Assembly: GCF_035594125.1 (NCBI RefSeq)
Contig: NC_087158.1
Span: 10,054,300-10,118,299, forward strand
Direction: 5' to 3'
Origin: Scylla paramamosain
Taxonomy: Eukaryota; Arthropoda; Malacostraca; Decapoda; Portunidae
DNA length: 64,000 nucleotides
The position numbers and the translations under genes were made by a program. The notes beneath the pieces are model-generated. The model made no database searches, was not told the DNA's origin, and saw only the letters and a program-made list of their open reading frames with translations. How positions within the stretch are numbered: the stretch's first letter is position 1; each line of letters starts with the position of its first letter. Shown here one piece after another: positions 14,469 through 29,017 of the stretch.

Positions 14469-14765
14469 TTAGTGTCTGCCCTGCCACGAGGAGAGATTCC
14501 AGCTGGGGTAGTGACCGGGCTGTGGCTGCCAGGAAGGCTGGAAGGGGGCCTGAAAGGGCTGCTGGGGGTGAGGAAGTTGTTGCCGCGCTAAACCCTCCGT
14601 CAGAACCCTCATGAACCTACTCTCCTGCCTTTGTTCCTGGCGTTCGTCAGCAGCGCGGCTGTAGCACATCTCAGCTGTGTGGCCGGGGCGGAAGCAGTAG
14701 TCGCATCGGACCCTTTGCTCTCCCCTGTGCCTCACTGGGTACGCAGATGCCTGTGGCTGAGTCAT
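14469..14765 (-). CDS. L-beta ORF1 C-terminus with CCHC zinc knuckle (partial)
   Basis: A 98-codon frame with CDYCFRPGHTAEMC, a C-X2-C-X4-H-X4-C zinc knuckle of the type that binds element RNA in retrotransposon nucleocapsid-like proteins. A Gln/Pro-rich tail follows (HPQQPFQAPFQPSWQPQPGH). It ends with TAA at 14469-14471. The N-terminal part is missing: the element stops at a short CT run about 20 bp upstream. The frame of ORF2 remains open across this end, so the two ORFs overlap. Confidence 0.75.
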   Translation of the reverse strand: MTQPQASAYPVRHRGEQRVRCDYCFRPGHTAEMCYSRAADERQEQRQESRFMRVLTEGLARQQLPHPQQPFQAPFQPSWQPQPGHYPSWNLSSWQGRH

Positions 14766-14804
14766 GCGAGGAGGAGGGACAGGTCTCTCTCTCTCTCTCT
14801 CTCA

Positions 14805-15534
14805 GAACGACAAGAAAAAAATCTCTCCTCTCATTCCCTAAAAGAAGACAGAAGCTTCCTTTTCTCTCTTCCGTTTCATTTATTGAAGTTCGCACACCAG
14901 TTATTTACATTGACTCATAAAACAAAATGCAGAAGAGAAGTATTGTAGCACTTTTTGTTATGGATCTATAAATCATAATAAAAGTAGCCAGTCTCAGGCG
15001 GAGAGACGTCTTAACACTGCAGTCCTTTCTCGCTCCTTTCTCATAACTTAGCCTAGTGTTCAAGGACATTTAAAACATTTCTTACGCCACTCACTATAAT
15101 ATATATACTTTAAATTTGATTGAGCTGCGTCCGCTGAAATCTTAAGATGTTATTTTACTTTTAGAGTACAAAAGTCCTTTACCATTAGCTTTCGAGAGAG
15201 AGAATTCAAAGGGAATCAGTGAGTGACAGCTGTCAGTCGTAACCTTTCAAATTAAGATTCTACACTCAAACTGAATGTCACTATGCAGAGGACAAGATCA
15301 GGATAATTTACGCTTCCATGGAAGCAACGAAGTTTTATTACCCAATATACGAACTTGCCAATTTTGATGATTTAGGTAATTAACAGACTTTTAGATTAGT
15401 CTTTAGTCTTCATTTTCTTCACCAACACCTTCCGTAAATATTTTTTTTTAACTTAGGTCTCTCTCTCCAAGTCCCCAGCTATACCATAAAAAAAAAAAAA
15501 ATTGGGGATTTTTTTGTTTTGTTTTGTTTTTGTT
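14805..15534. other. No gene recognised
   Basis: AT-rich DNA with a few CT and poly-A runs. No protein similarity seen. Confidence 0.5.
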
Positions 15535-15705
15535 TTGCGAGGGTGAGGGAAGTAAGAGAAAGTAATTTGTACTTGGAATAATATTGATACAGTTACCTCA
15601 AAATACACCGGGGTTTTTTTTTTTTTCTTTGCAAGGGTGAGGGAAGTAAGACAAAGAGTAATTTGTACTTGAAATAATATTGATACACTTAACACAAAAT
15701 AAACT
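15535..15705. repeat. Tandem duplication, two ~75-bp units with T-rich spacers
   Basis: Units at 15535-15609 and 15630-15705 share GAGGGTGAGGGAAGTAAG and TTTGTACTTG.AATAATATTG. They differ at several positions, so this is a moderately old duplication. Confidence 0.85.
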
Positions 15706-15907
15706 AAAGATTAAGTTCACCACTAGTGGCGTTGGCTTCAGCGGCAAACCGCAGGAAAACAGTTCAGTTGCCGATATTTTGTTAAATTTCTGTTACCCCT
15801 TATGCTACTTTAAGGAAACTACTTCACATTAATATTATTATCATTATTTTTTTTGTGTGTGTGGGGGAAGTTTATTGTTATTATCACCATTTTTTATGTG
15901 TGTGTTA

Positions 15908-16675
15908 TATAAGAACATAAGAAATAAGGGAAGCTGCAAAAAAGCCATCAGGCCTACACATGGCAGTCCCTCTATGAAATATATATCTACCTATTTCCAC
16001 ATATCATCCCCATCCATAAATCTATCTAATCTTCCATTAAAGCTCCCCAATGACTCAGCACTAACAACTTGATTACTGAATCCGCTCCATTCATCTACCA
16101 TTCTATTTGAGAACTAATTCCTTTTTTAGACCTAAATTCTTCAAGATTGAACTCATTATTTCTTGTTCTATCCTGGATACTGATCTTATGAATTTTGCTT
16201 AAGTCCCATTTGTTATAACCCTTATACCACTTAAAGACTTCTGTCAGGTCCCCTCTTAACCTACGTCTCTCAGCTTCAATCTCGCTTCCTCAGGAATACC
16301 CCTCATCCCCTGAATCCTTTTAGTTATTCTCCTTTGTACTGATTCTAATAGACCTATTTCCTTCCTGTAATATGGGGACCAGAACTGCTCAGCGTATTGT
16401 AGATGAGGTCTGAGCAGCGTCAAATATAACTTTAGTATTAGTTAGGGACTTCTACTCTTAACTCTCCTAAAAACTAATTCTAATACCCTATTTACCCTAT
16501 TTGTGGCCTCTATACAATGCTTTCTTAGTCGGAGTTCAGAGCTAACTATAACTCCTAAATCTCCTGGGTACCCAGAACCCATCAGAGCTTCGTTGTTTGT
16601 TATATAACTACTGTGTGGATTTCCTTTACCTACGCTAAGGACTTTGCATTTGTTGATGCTAAATATATGATTTCA
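15908..16675 (-). mobile_element. CR1-like LINE, RT C-terminus and 3' end
   Basis: Read on the minus strand the segment encodes, in broken frames, the RT thumb and C-terminus (phrases like FNINKCKVLSVG, LRPHLDYAVQFWSPYYR-type, NQVVSAESLGSFN) and ends at the octamer tail TTATGTTCTTATATA at 15908. The same segment recurs on the minus strand at 59668-60315 and, on the plus strand, in 57604-58400. It is 5'-truncated near 16675, next to a (TA)n array. Confidence 0.8.
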
Positions 16676-16765
16676 TGAACATCATAGGGTTGGTAATAAA
16701 AGTCCTGTCTTACATGCGTATTCTTAAAATAGCTCTGTAAAGTTGATTACAAGATATAGCTTATA

Positions 16766-17735
<970 letters not shown>

Positions 17736-17978
17736 CTGCATATGTAGTGTAATGGAAAAATGCTTCCCAAGAGAAAGCGGGAAGGGTACAAGAGTCAAGT
17801 ATAATTTTTTTTTTTTTAATACTATATCATAATCTTTTTAAACTGCCTGTTTTACTGACCCTTGAAGTGCAAGGAGAGAGACACGAGTGAAAGCACATCC
17901 TTTGTTAAGGGCGACTGTGCAGGCTGCCAGTCGTAAGCATAATATCTTCAGATATAATCATTTTCGGATAACTTGGAT

Positions 17979-18180
17979 ATGCGCGCAGCTCGACAGGGGG
18001 TTGTCCCTGTGTCTGTAGAGATTGTTGATCTTATTACTAGCACTGTGAAGTGTAGTTTTCGCGTTGAGTTGGTTGGGGAATCGCCAGTATCTGGGACTCT
18101 GTTGTTATTGAGGAATGAGGTTGCTAGAGAGAGTCTGTTGTTGCCTCGTTTAAGTAAACCCTGGCGATTTCTGAAACTAA
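17979..18180 (+). pseudogene. Possible Gypsy-type aspartic protease fragment
   Basis: A 169-codon frame starts at an ATG at 17979. Its first ~65 residues contain STVKCSFRVELVGESPVSG followed by TLLLLRNEVARE. Ty3/Gypsy polyproteins often have a segment of the form V.LV..LPV.G..LLLGND.A just downstream of the protease active site, and this resembles a mutated version (RNE for GND). The rest of the frame is not recognisable, and no LTR, RT or integrase trace was found nearby. It could equally be a chance ORF. Confidence 0.35.
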
Positions 18181-18779
18181 GTACGTGGGTGAGTTTGAAG
18201 ACAAACCGTTCCACGCACGTGCTCTTACTCTACCTACATTTATCTTCAGAGGAGCTGGAGCTATCCCACTTATCAATGATTTTAGTAAGGTGGACAATAT
18301 TAATCAATATTAACCAATACTTGCGATGCCCTTTCTATTTCTTTATGTACTTGATGCCAAGTACTGCAGTGTGTGAGCGCCCTGCGGATGTACGCACGGA
18401 TGGTAGAATCTATGTATTGGTGAGGACATTCGTTCCTTCCGTTAAGGCAGTGTACGGGATTAGTGGGCTTGGTGTATACTTCTGAATCAAAGGACTCTTG
18501 CTACTGTTTCACGAGGACGTTGAGAAAATCTCCTACCTGTATATACACTCAGTGTATCTAGTAATGGGGCAGTCAAGCACGCAAGACGAAGGCAGAGAAG
18601 CAGTGACGAAGAAAGAAACCACGTGAAGATAACAATTACAAAACTAAAGAGGAAAAATCAATGAGTTCCAGCAACATACTGTAAAGCAGTTGAAGAGTAG
18701 ATTAATGCCGACATTGATGCCGACATTAAAAAGGATATAGATGGGCATTTTACATAATTAATAGACAAATAAAAAAATG
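18181..18779. other. No gene recognised
   Basis: The stretch between the possible protease trace and the PLE fragment. A 14-bp phrase CCGACATTGATG/CCGACATTAAAA repeats at 18707-18730. Nothing else is assigned. Confidence 0.4.
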
Positions 18780-18953
18780 GCATCATGGCAAAGAATATGT
18801 AAAAAACTCATCAACCTCAGTGTTGCCCAAATCAAATACCAACTACCCATCGACGGCTACATCAATTTAAGAAAATTCAAGAAAATACTCATCCCCAAAC
18901 AAGAGGAGGCTCTAAACACCGGCCTTTATTGTCACGTCTTCTCCAAGCCATAG

Positions 18954-19774
<821 letters not shown>

Positions 19775-20020
19775 GTAAGGAGGAGGCAGTAGGCACCTGA
19801 CGAAACGATAGTTACTCCCAGTGAGGTCTAAGGCACTGTTCAGGGGGTGCTGTGAACTTATCATTAAACCCAGCTGTGACCTCACTGAACGTTTCCCTTT
19901 GTGTCTCGCAACACAAGGGGGCAGTCACAGCCTGACCTCTAAAGACAATTCTCTTCCTCCACACAAAACACAAGCACCTAATAACACACACACCCTTCAC
20001 TCAAAAATTTTAAAATCATC

Positions 20021-20419
20021 ATGGCGACTCCTATACCAGCCTCGGAATCCATTACTGGGGAGGGGACCATAAATGTCCCCAGGTCGGACTGCCTTTCTGT
20101 CGACGACCCTAATTGTTTTGACAACTTTTTCTTCATTAACTTCTGCAATATTCGCGGTCTAAGATCTAATTTTCAATCTGTAGAACACCACCTCTCCTCT
20201 TCTAAAACTCATCTTCTTTTCCTCATTGAAACTAAGGTGTCTGAGGCAACTGACAGTAGCCCCTTTTCTGTTCCCGCCTACTTTCTCTATCCTCATTTTC
20301 GATCCAAAGCTGGATGCTGCGTTTATGTGCGCAATGACTTAACCTGCTCTCGTGCCCACGCTCTTGAATCTTCCGAGTTTTCCACCATCTGGCTACGACT
20401 ACAGTCACTCTCATACTAA
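20021..20419 (+). pseudogene. L-alpha copy C EN N-terminus
   Basis: The frame starts MATPIPASES, the likely native start because the same ATG context (AAAATCATCATGGCGACTCC) is present in copy F and closely matched in copy G. It contains NFCNIRGLRSNF (endonuclease Asn) and FLIETKVSEA (Glu motif, TET changed to IET). It shifts frame at 20405, where three bases seen in copies A and G (GAG of CAGAGTCA) are missing in part. Confidence 0.82.
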
Positions 20420-21906
20420 ACTTTTCTGTGCTGTATACCTCTCACCTAACTCCTCTGACTATAAGAAATTCATTTGTCTACTTAACTTCCAAAGCGGAGC
20501 ACATTCTGTCCCTCTCCCATTTTGCAGAGATCTCCATTCTTGGAGACTTCACCACCAGCTGTGGCTTTCCTCTCCCTTCACTGACCATCCTGGTGAACTA
20601 ACCTACAACTTTGCTATCCTCCATGACCTAGAGCAATTGGTGCAACACCCTACTCGTATTCCTGACCGTCTTGAGATACGCCCAACATTCGTGACCTTTT
20701 CCTGATCTCTAATCCTTCTGCTTATGCTGTCACCCTTTTTTCTCCGTTGGGCTACTCCGATCACAATCTCATATCTTTATCTTGTCCTATCGCTCCAATC
20801 CCTCCTCAGAATCCCCCTAAGCGAAGGTGCCTCTGGCGTTTTGCCTCTGCTAGTTGGGGGGACCCGAGGAGGTATTTTGCTGATTTTCCTTGGAATTACC
20901 CGTCTTTGTGTGCTGAGCGCATAACAGAGGTGATAGTGTCTGGCATGGAGGCATACATTCCTCAATCTTTTTCTAAACCTAAACCTTCTAAACCTTGGTT
21001 TAACACACCTTGTTCTCGTGCTATACATGATAGAGAGGTGGCCCACAAAAGGTACTGTAAGCCTTCCATCACCAGAATCTCATGCACTTAATATTTCTGC
21101 CCAGAACCACTTCTTGCATCTAGCCAGAACCACTTCTGGCATCTAGCCAAAAATATCTCCAATAACTTTGGTTCTTCTTCTTTCCCTCCTCTATTTCAAC
21201 CAGATGGCAACACTGCTATCACATCTATTTCTAAAGCTGAACTCTTCGCTCAAACCTTTGCTAAAAACGCTACCTTGGACGATTCTGGGCTTGTTCCTTC
21301 CTCTGCTCCACCCTCTGACTACTTCATGTCACGTATTAAAATACTTCGCAATGATGTTTTCCATGTCCTCGCTGGCCTAAACCCTCGGAAGGCTTATGGA
21401 TCTGATGGGGTCCCTCCTATTGTTCTCCGAAACTGTGCCTCCGTGCTTGCACCTTGCCTAGTCAAACTCTTTCAGCTCTGTCTGTCAACATCTACCTTTC
21501 CTTCTTGCTGGAAGTTTGCCTACATTCAACCTGTTCCTAAAAAGGGTGACCGTTCTAATCCCTCAAACTACCGTCCTATTGCTTTAATTTCCTGCCTATC
21601 TAAAGTTTTATAATCTATCCTCAACAGGAAGATTCTTAAACACCTATCACTTCTCAACCTTCTATCTGATCGTCAGTATGGGTTCCGTCAAGGCCGCTCT
21701 ACTGGTGATCTTCTGGTTTTCCTTACTGAATCTTGGTCATCCTCTTTTAGAGATTTTGGTGAAACTTTTGCTGTTGCCTTGGACATATCAAAAGCTGTTC
21801 ATAGAGTCTGGCACAAAGCTTTGATTTCCAAAATACCCTCCTACGGTTTCTACACTTCTCTCTGTAACTTCATCTCAAGTTTTCTTTCTGACCTGCTATT
21901 GCTGCT
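20420..21906 (+). pseudogene. L-alpha copy C EN C-terminus, linker and RT fingers
   Basis: Segments in shifting frames give [48 protein letters not shown], the linker (truncated and scrambled at 21085-21145, with a CAGAACCACTTCT duplication) and RT fingers ending [19 protein letters not shown], then a stop in SKVL (21611). The palm start DISKAVHRVWHKAL has His for Asp next to the first catalytic site. Not functional. Confidence 0.82.
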
Positions 21907-22881
21907 GTGGTAGACGGTCACTGTTCTTCTCCTAAATCTATTAACAGTGGTGTTCCTCAGGGTTCTGTCCTGTCACCCACTCTCTTCTTATTATTCATTA
22001 ATGATCTTCTAAACCAAACTTCTTGTCTTATCCACTCCTACGCTGATGATACCACCCTGCACTTTTCCACGTCTTTTCATAGACGTCCAACCCTTCTGGA
22101 GGTAAACATTTCACGCAGGGAAGCCACAGAACGCTTGACTTCTGGTCTTTCTAAAATTTCTGATTGGGGCAGAGCAAACTTGGTTTTGTTCAATGCCTCA
22201 AAGACTCAATTCCTCCATCTATCAACTCGACACAACCTTCCAGACACCTATTACCTCTTCTTCAATGACACTCAACTGTCCCCCTCTTCTACACTGAACA
22301 TCCTCGGTCTGTCCTTTACTTATAATCTGAACTGGAAACTTCACATCTCATCTCTAGCTAAAACAGCTTCTATGAAGTTAGGTGTTCTGAGACGTCTCCG
22401 CCAGTTTTTCTCATCCCCCCAGCTGCTAACTCTGTACAAGGGCCTTATCCGTCCATGTAAGGAGTTTGCTTCACATGTCTGGGGGGGTTCCACTCATACT
22501 GCTCTTCTAGACAGGGTGGAATTAAAAGCTTTTCGTCTCATCAACTCCTCTCCTCTAACTGACTGTCTTCAGCCTCTCTCTCACCGCCGCAATGTTGCAT
22601 ATCTAGCTGTCTTCTACCGCTATTTTCATGCTGACTGCTCTTCTGATCTTGCTAACTGCATGCCTACCCTCCTCCCGCGGCCTCGCTGCACAAGACTTTC
22701 TTCTTTCTCTCACCCCTATTCTGTCCACCTTTCTAACCCAAGAGTTAACCAGTATTCTCAATCATTCATCCCTTTCTCTGGTAAACTCTGGAACTCCCTG
22801 CCTGCTTCTGTATTTCCACCTTCCTATGACTTGAATTCCTTCAAGAGGGAGGTTTCAAGACAATTATTCATCAATTTTTGA
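21907..22881 (+). pseudogene. L-alpha copy C RT palm, thumb and C-terminus
   Basis: This 324-codon open segment starts after a frameshift in SFLSD..IAAVV. It has GVPQGSVLSPTLFLLFINDL, HSYADDTTLHF (YADD), [51 protein letters not shown] and a C-terminal region with NQYSQSFIPFSGKLWNSLPA ending SRQLFINF and TGA. It is the best-preserved C-terminus of the family here and defines the stop used to place the 3' UTR. Confidence 0.87.
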
Positions 22882-22976
22882 CCACTGCTTTGACCTTTTT
22901 ATGGGACTGGCATTTCAGTGGGCATATATTTTTATTGGATTTTTGTTGCCCTTGGCCAGTGTCCTTCCTACATAAA

Positions 22977-24352
<1,376 letters not shown>

Positions 24353-24440
<88 letters not shown>
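24353..24440. repeat. (CT)n microsatellite
   Basis: About 44 CT units, 30 bp before a (TA)n array. Confidence 0.98.
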
Positions 24441-24443
<3 letters not shown>

Positions 24444-24469
24444 ACTTCCCACTACTTCACTGTGTGTTT

Positions 24470-24602
<133 letters not shown>

Positions 24603-24639
24603 CATATGACTTTCTAAACACCTATCTTTTAATGATATT

Positions 24640-25165
24640 TTAAATGGCAATGTCTGCATAGGGATTTATAGGAAGTTGGAAAAACTCCATTATAAGGTCA
24701 ACATAATAAAATTAGATATAGAATTCTTCGGTAAATATAGAGTCTACAACATTATACCTAAATTCTTTCACTTCAAAGTACACAACCATAACATCAAGAA
24801 CTCTAAAACCTATTTTCCTTGTCAGTTTGAATTACTAAACCTAAAAATTAACAACAAAAACTATCTTCTAAAACAGCAAACAACTGAACTTGATGAAGCT
24901 CACCTTAACTTCAAAAACACAATCTCATATTTAAACTTTAATTGCTTCTACAGTAGATTAAAACGTAGTAACGACTCTAAACTAAAACTTGATAAAATCA
25001 GTCATAATAAAAGATTAGAAGCTCTATGTATTCCGATCAATAATGCACTTAACAAAGACAACACAATTATTAACATCTCAAATAGAGCACTTACCACTTC
25101 TGAAATAGGTGTACTTTCATTAGGACTCTCATGCTCCTTCCCTAAATGTAAAATTAATTTTGCGA
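24640..25165 (+). pseudogene. PLE N-terminal domain
   Basis: An open frame containing EKLHYKVNIIKLDIEFFGK and YRVYNIIPKFFHFKVHN, a Lys/Asn-rich middle with KISHNKRLEAL, and INISNRALTTSEIGVLSLGL. The last motif corresponds to the (I/V)xNLSxxxLTxxExxVLSxGL block that precedes the RT in Penelope-like proteins. It ends in a poly-T run (25168-25189) that translates as poly-Phe, where the RT should begin. The frame may start upstream of the first ATG at 24676, since [16 protein letters not shown] reads in frame with it. Confidence 0.65.
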
Positions 25166-25429
25166 ACTTTTTTTTTTTTTTTTTTTTTTGCTTTTGAACA
25201 TTTAGTCAATATTCTCGAATATTTGTCATATAAGTCTAAGGATTATTATTTTTTTTTCATAATAACGGGTTTCTGTTAAACATCATTCATAATACCATTT
25301 ACAATTTTTTTAAAAAGCAAATTTAATAAGCTTACTTCTAATGACACTTAAATGACACCTAATGCATAATATGACCTTACTATGGCCACCTAAGCTATAC
25401 TATTAGAAAGAGACTCAGTATCATACTTA

Positions 25430-25700
25430 AAGCAATATCCTGACACTAAATTAATTTTCATGTTCGCCAGCAATCTTACTTTTGCCTCCTTTTTTTTTTT
25501 TTTTTCATTCAAAGGCAGTATTACTACTGGACTCATTCATCTCCAACTTCATTTATGAATTTACATGCAAGAATCGATATACTGGAAAAACTAAGAGCAA
25601 TCTAACAAAAAGAATTGGTGAACATGAAAGTAATTCGATATGTACACAGAAACAGCTCAACCCCCATTTCAGCATTAAGAACACATTAACATGCACATGA
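25430..25700 (+). pseudogene. PLE GIY-YIG endonuclease remnant
   Basis: The frame reads SYLKQYPDTKLIFMFASNLT, a poly-Phe slip, then DSFISNFIYEFTCKNRYTGK followed by TKSNLTKRIGEHESNS. This matches the C-terminal module of EN-bearing Penelope-like elements: a linker, IYxFTC, Y(I/T)GKT and the Arg...Glu-His segment (RIGEHE). One Cys and some spacing of the zinc-binding linker are lost. It stops at TGA 25698-25700. GIY-YIG nucleases make the target-site nick used for priming. Confidence 0.68.
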
Positions 25701-26229
25701 TCATCCCTTTATGGAGGACTTCATAATATTACATAAAGCTGACGCTCATAGACATTAAAACATCAGAATCAAATAATCAAGTATAATCCTCCCAGTTATA
25801 CCTTTTATAAACTCTGGCCGGAGCTTTGGTGTCCGAGTTAGCAACCAATCTACTCGTAACTTCCACACCACCACCCCTGTCAGCCCTCATCTCTCCACCA
25901 GTGAGAGCACAAGTCTGTTCACAACACTGCACTCTTACTATTCTACTTGTTTTTACCAAGCATCAGTGTTTACCATTATGTCTATTAATTTATCATTACT
26001 GTCTGTACATTGTTTATTTATTTATTTAATTATTTATTTGTTCATTTATTTATTTATGTCTGTTTACATTGCCGTGCCCCCTGTTTTTTTTTTTTTTTTC
26101 ATCTTTTAATTGATTTACAAAGTTTTAACCATGTCTTTTAGCCTGAAGATGCCTTCTGTGAAGATGAACGTTGCAATAGTTAAATGAAGAAAGAAACTCT
26201 GGATGTATCCCTGTTCAACTCTTATATAT

Positions 26230-26690
26230 TACATAAATTGATATAGGTATACGCAGATAAAAGTTCAGCTAATTATTTATTTTTTTTCTTTTTTTCTTTT
26301 TTTTTTCTTTTTATTTATTTTTTTCTTACATCACCTCTTCCATTAACTTGTTTTTATATTCTTTTTTCTCTAACCCTTGCCTTTATCAACTTGGCACTCG
26401 TACATGATAATGCTTTCCTTCGCTTGCTCCTTTCATAAGTGGCTGTAGCATCTTTCTTCTTTCTGCTTTAATTTTCCACAAAGCCACTGACTGATAAAAA
26501 TGGCGTCTGTAGAGTAGCAAACGCTGCCCACTGAGACGTAAACTTCTCAGAGATAAAAGGCTGAGGCAAGTAAGGCATGAAACAATGCATGAGAAAGAGA
26601 AAATGTTGTATTAATTTAACTTATTCTATAAAATATTAAACAAAATGAGTAAAAATAAATAAAATGACAATGACGATGATGATAAAAATA
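26230..26690 (-). repeat. Dispersed repeat R1, copy 1
   Basis: Sequence 26395-26640 is closely similar to the reverse complement of 36640-36900 (shared phrases include TAAAAGGCTGAGGCAAGTAA and GCATGAAACAATGCAT). No coding capacity is seen. The copy passes into an AAT/TTA array. Upstream 26265-26335 is T-rich low complexity. Confidence 0.78.
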
Positions 26691-26739
<49 letters not shown>

Positions 26740-26747
26740 TAATAATA

Positions 26748-26798
<51 letters not shown>

Positions 26799-26827
26799 AT
26801 AAATTAATAATAATAATAGTAATAGTG

Positions 26828-26905
<78 letters not shown>

Positions 26906-26950
26906 GTAATAATGACAATAATAATAATAATAATAATAATGATAATAATA
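26690..26950. repeat. (AAT)n-(TTA)n-(AAT)n trinucleotide array
   Basis: AAT units to about 26745, complementary TTA units to about 26795, then AAT units again with a few GAT/GTA variants. The first two blocks are self-complementary. Confidence 0.97.
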
Positions 26951-27054
26951 ACTGACAAAATAGTATTTTTACTCCTTCAGTCTTCAATTTTCTCTCAGGT
27001 ATGGCATACGTACTACATATAATTTTCTTTCTTCTTACTATTATGAATAACAAT

Positions 27055-28322
27055 TCAATCTTTGAGACTTGCGTGTGTAGAAAACTTTGATATCATTGCT
27101 TTAACGGAAATTTGGTTAAATATGTGAGGAAAAGCATTTAATCCTGAGGTTCAGATGAAGACAGGGAGAATAGGAGAGGAGGCGTCGCGCTTTATGTTAG
27201 GGACACATTGCAATGTTGTATTAACAGTATCATGAAACAGATGGCAAAACAGAGTCGATATTAAGTACTACAATCAGTAGCACTGGGATTAGTGTACAGG
27301 CCACCAAATACTACAAAGGAAGCTAACAGCTCACTATGGAAGGAGATAAATAAAGCAGACGGATACAGTCAGGTATGTGTAATAGATTTTATTTTTTAGA
27401 ATATTGATTGGAATCTGATGATGGAGGAATTTCTTAATGTAATTCAGGATTATTTGTTTTAAACAGGTAATCACATAACCCTAAAGGGAGAATAGTATTC
27501 TAATTTTTTTTTTCTAACAGGGAAGAAACAATCACACAGGTGGAGGTTGGAGGACAGGTAGGTAGTAGCGACCATCGTGTAATTAGGTTCAAATCAAATA
27601 ATTTAGATAAACATAACTTGATAGATCAGTCACAATGTGGCTTTACGAAAGAAAAGTCGTGCCTTACGAAATTGTTGAGCTTTTATAGTAAAATTTACGA
27701 GACGGCAGATAACTGAGATAGTTATGAAACCCTATACCTAAACTTTCGTAAAGCGTTTGACAAGGCACTCCATCAGAAAATCATGAGAAAGGCTAAGGCG
27801 TATGGGATAGATGGGAAAGTGTTAGGCTGGATAAAATTATGGTTAGGTGATAGGCGATACGAAGTCCTAATAAACAGCTCTAAATCCGAGTGGGGTCAAG
27901 TAATTAGTGGGATGCCACAGGGATCAGTTTTAGGGCAATTGTTGTTTTTGATATACATTAATGACTCAGATAGTGGGGTTAGTAGTGATGGTAGTATATT
28001 TGAGAATGACACGAAGATAGATTACTTAGGTCTGATTCGGATGCAAAATTCTCAGGATCAGTAATCAGGATAAAACAAGAAAAAATGGGTTCAAGGTTGA
28101 ACAATTTAGGTTCAAGAAAGAGATAGGAAGGAATTGATTCTCAAGTAGAATGGTAGATAAATAGAACAGACTCAGTAATCAGGTTGTTAGTGCTGAGTCA
28201 TTAGGGCTCCATACATACTCAGGGGGTTATCCGGCCTCCTGAACAGCCGGCAGGACAGGCTGGCCTGTATCACTGACAAACTACTAAGTTTTGCCTCAAG
28301 ATAGCAGCTTAGTTTCAACGAG
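27055..28322 (+). mobile_element. CR1-like LINE, internally deleted
   Basis: Endonuclease traces at 27075-27300 (IALTEIWLN, RRGVALYVRDT) and SSDHRVIRF (27565), RT fingers QCGFTKEKSCLTKLL (27632), palm (27724-28060), then a jump to the C-terminal segment (FRFKKEIGRN, NQVVSAESLG, 28105-28205) and a GC-rich 3' region. Compared with 55207-58606 the finger region and much of the thumb are missing. Several stops. Confidence 0.8.
27783..28064 (+). pseudogene. CR1-like RT palm fragment
   Basis: The frame encodes MRKAKAYGIDGKVLGWIKLW, GDRRYEVLINSSKSEWGQVI and SGMPQGSVLGQLLFLIYIND, the palm motifs B' and C of CR1-type RTs. The upstream LNFRKAFDKALHQKI carries the first catalytic Asp region in another frame. 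The FADD box that should follow reads FEND (28001), so one catalytic aspartate is lost. It stops at 28064. Confidence 0.78.
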
Positions 28323-28353
28323 ACACAGCGAGGTGAAGATCTTGGCCTCTTCT

Positions 28354-28450
28354 ATGGATACGGAACAGTTCTTACTTGCGACTCTAGCTGTTGCAGTAAC
28401 CTATAAACTATTTTAGAAGACCAAGAAGAAGAGAAAGAATAAATTCTTTG
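28354..28450 (+). pseudogene. Possible PIF/Harbinger transposase N-terminus
   Basis: From ATG 28354 the frame reads MDTEQFLLATLAVAVTYKLF, a stop, then [12 protein letters not shown] and stops. Harbinger (HARBI1-like) transposases start with a short acidic and hydrophobic segment followed by a Lys/Arg-rich stretch and a W.R.W motif. Only the start is present and the WxR motif is missing, so this is suggestive only. Confidence 0.35.
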
Positions 28451-28648
28451 TATAATAATGAAATAAAAAAAAATTCTTTCTATGTTTGATGAAGACGCGA
28501 ATTGTTTCTGAGCATGGAAGGCTGACATTCTGCCTCATACCGCCTAATTTAAATGTAATTATATTTCTAACATATTGTCCTTTAAAATCTGCAGCTACAT
28601 ATTTTGTTGTGTCGCTATAACTCTCGCTTTTTGTGCCACTAGAAAAAT
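28451..28648. other. No gene recognised
   Basis: AT-rich flank before the AAAT/AT array. Confidence 0.5.
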
Positions 28649-28875
<227 letters not shown>

Positions 28876-29017
28876 TTTTTTCCATATTCAATAAGACAAT
28901 AATTTCCTTCTATATCAGAGCTTAAATGCTAGAAATTTTGTTGGCGTCAGACATGTTTACGGTAAGCTGCCGAATGCTGCATTGAGAGATGTGGACTTGA
29001 GGCACCTTCATGTGCCC
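28876..29017 (+). mobile_element. CR1-like 3'-region fragment, left of a hAT insertion
   Basis: The end of this segment (GAGGCACCTTCATGTGCCC) rejoins CATATGCGCTCAAACC at 29698 once the hAT element and one target duplication are removed. The rejoined text resembles 58495-58545 (GGCCACCTCAACGTCCCATA, CACACTCAG). Confidence 0.55.

Larger units (their letters stand above)
11570..14786 (-). mobile_element. L-beta LINE copy 2, nearly complete
   Basis: Read on the minus strand: the end of ORF1 with a zinc knuckle (14765-14469), a long EN-RT ORF2 (14386-12341 and beyond) and a frameshifted RT C-terminus to about 11570, followed by an AT-rich tail region (11408-11569). It is GC-rich compared with its surroundings. 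The 5' side ends at a short (CT)n at 14787. Clade assignment to the Jockey/CR1 group is inferred from motif spacing only. Confidence 0.85.

Noticed and set aside
24676..25197. 173-codon Lys/Asn-rich ORF as a host gene
   Set aside because: The C-terminal block (INISNRALTTSEIGVLSLGL) fits the PLE N-terminal domain, and the frame ends in a poly-T slip.
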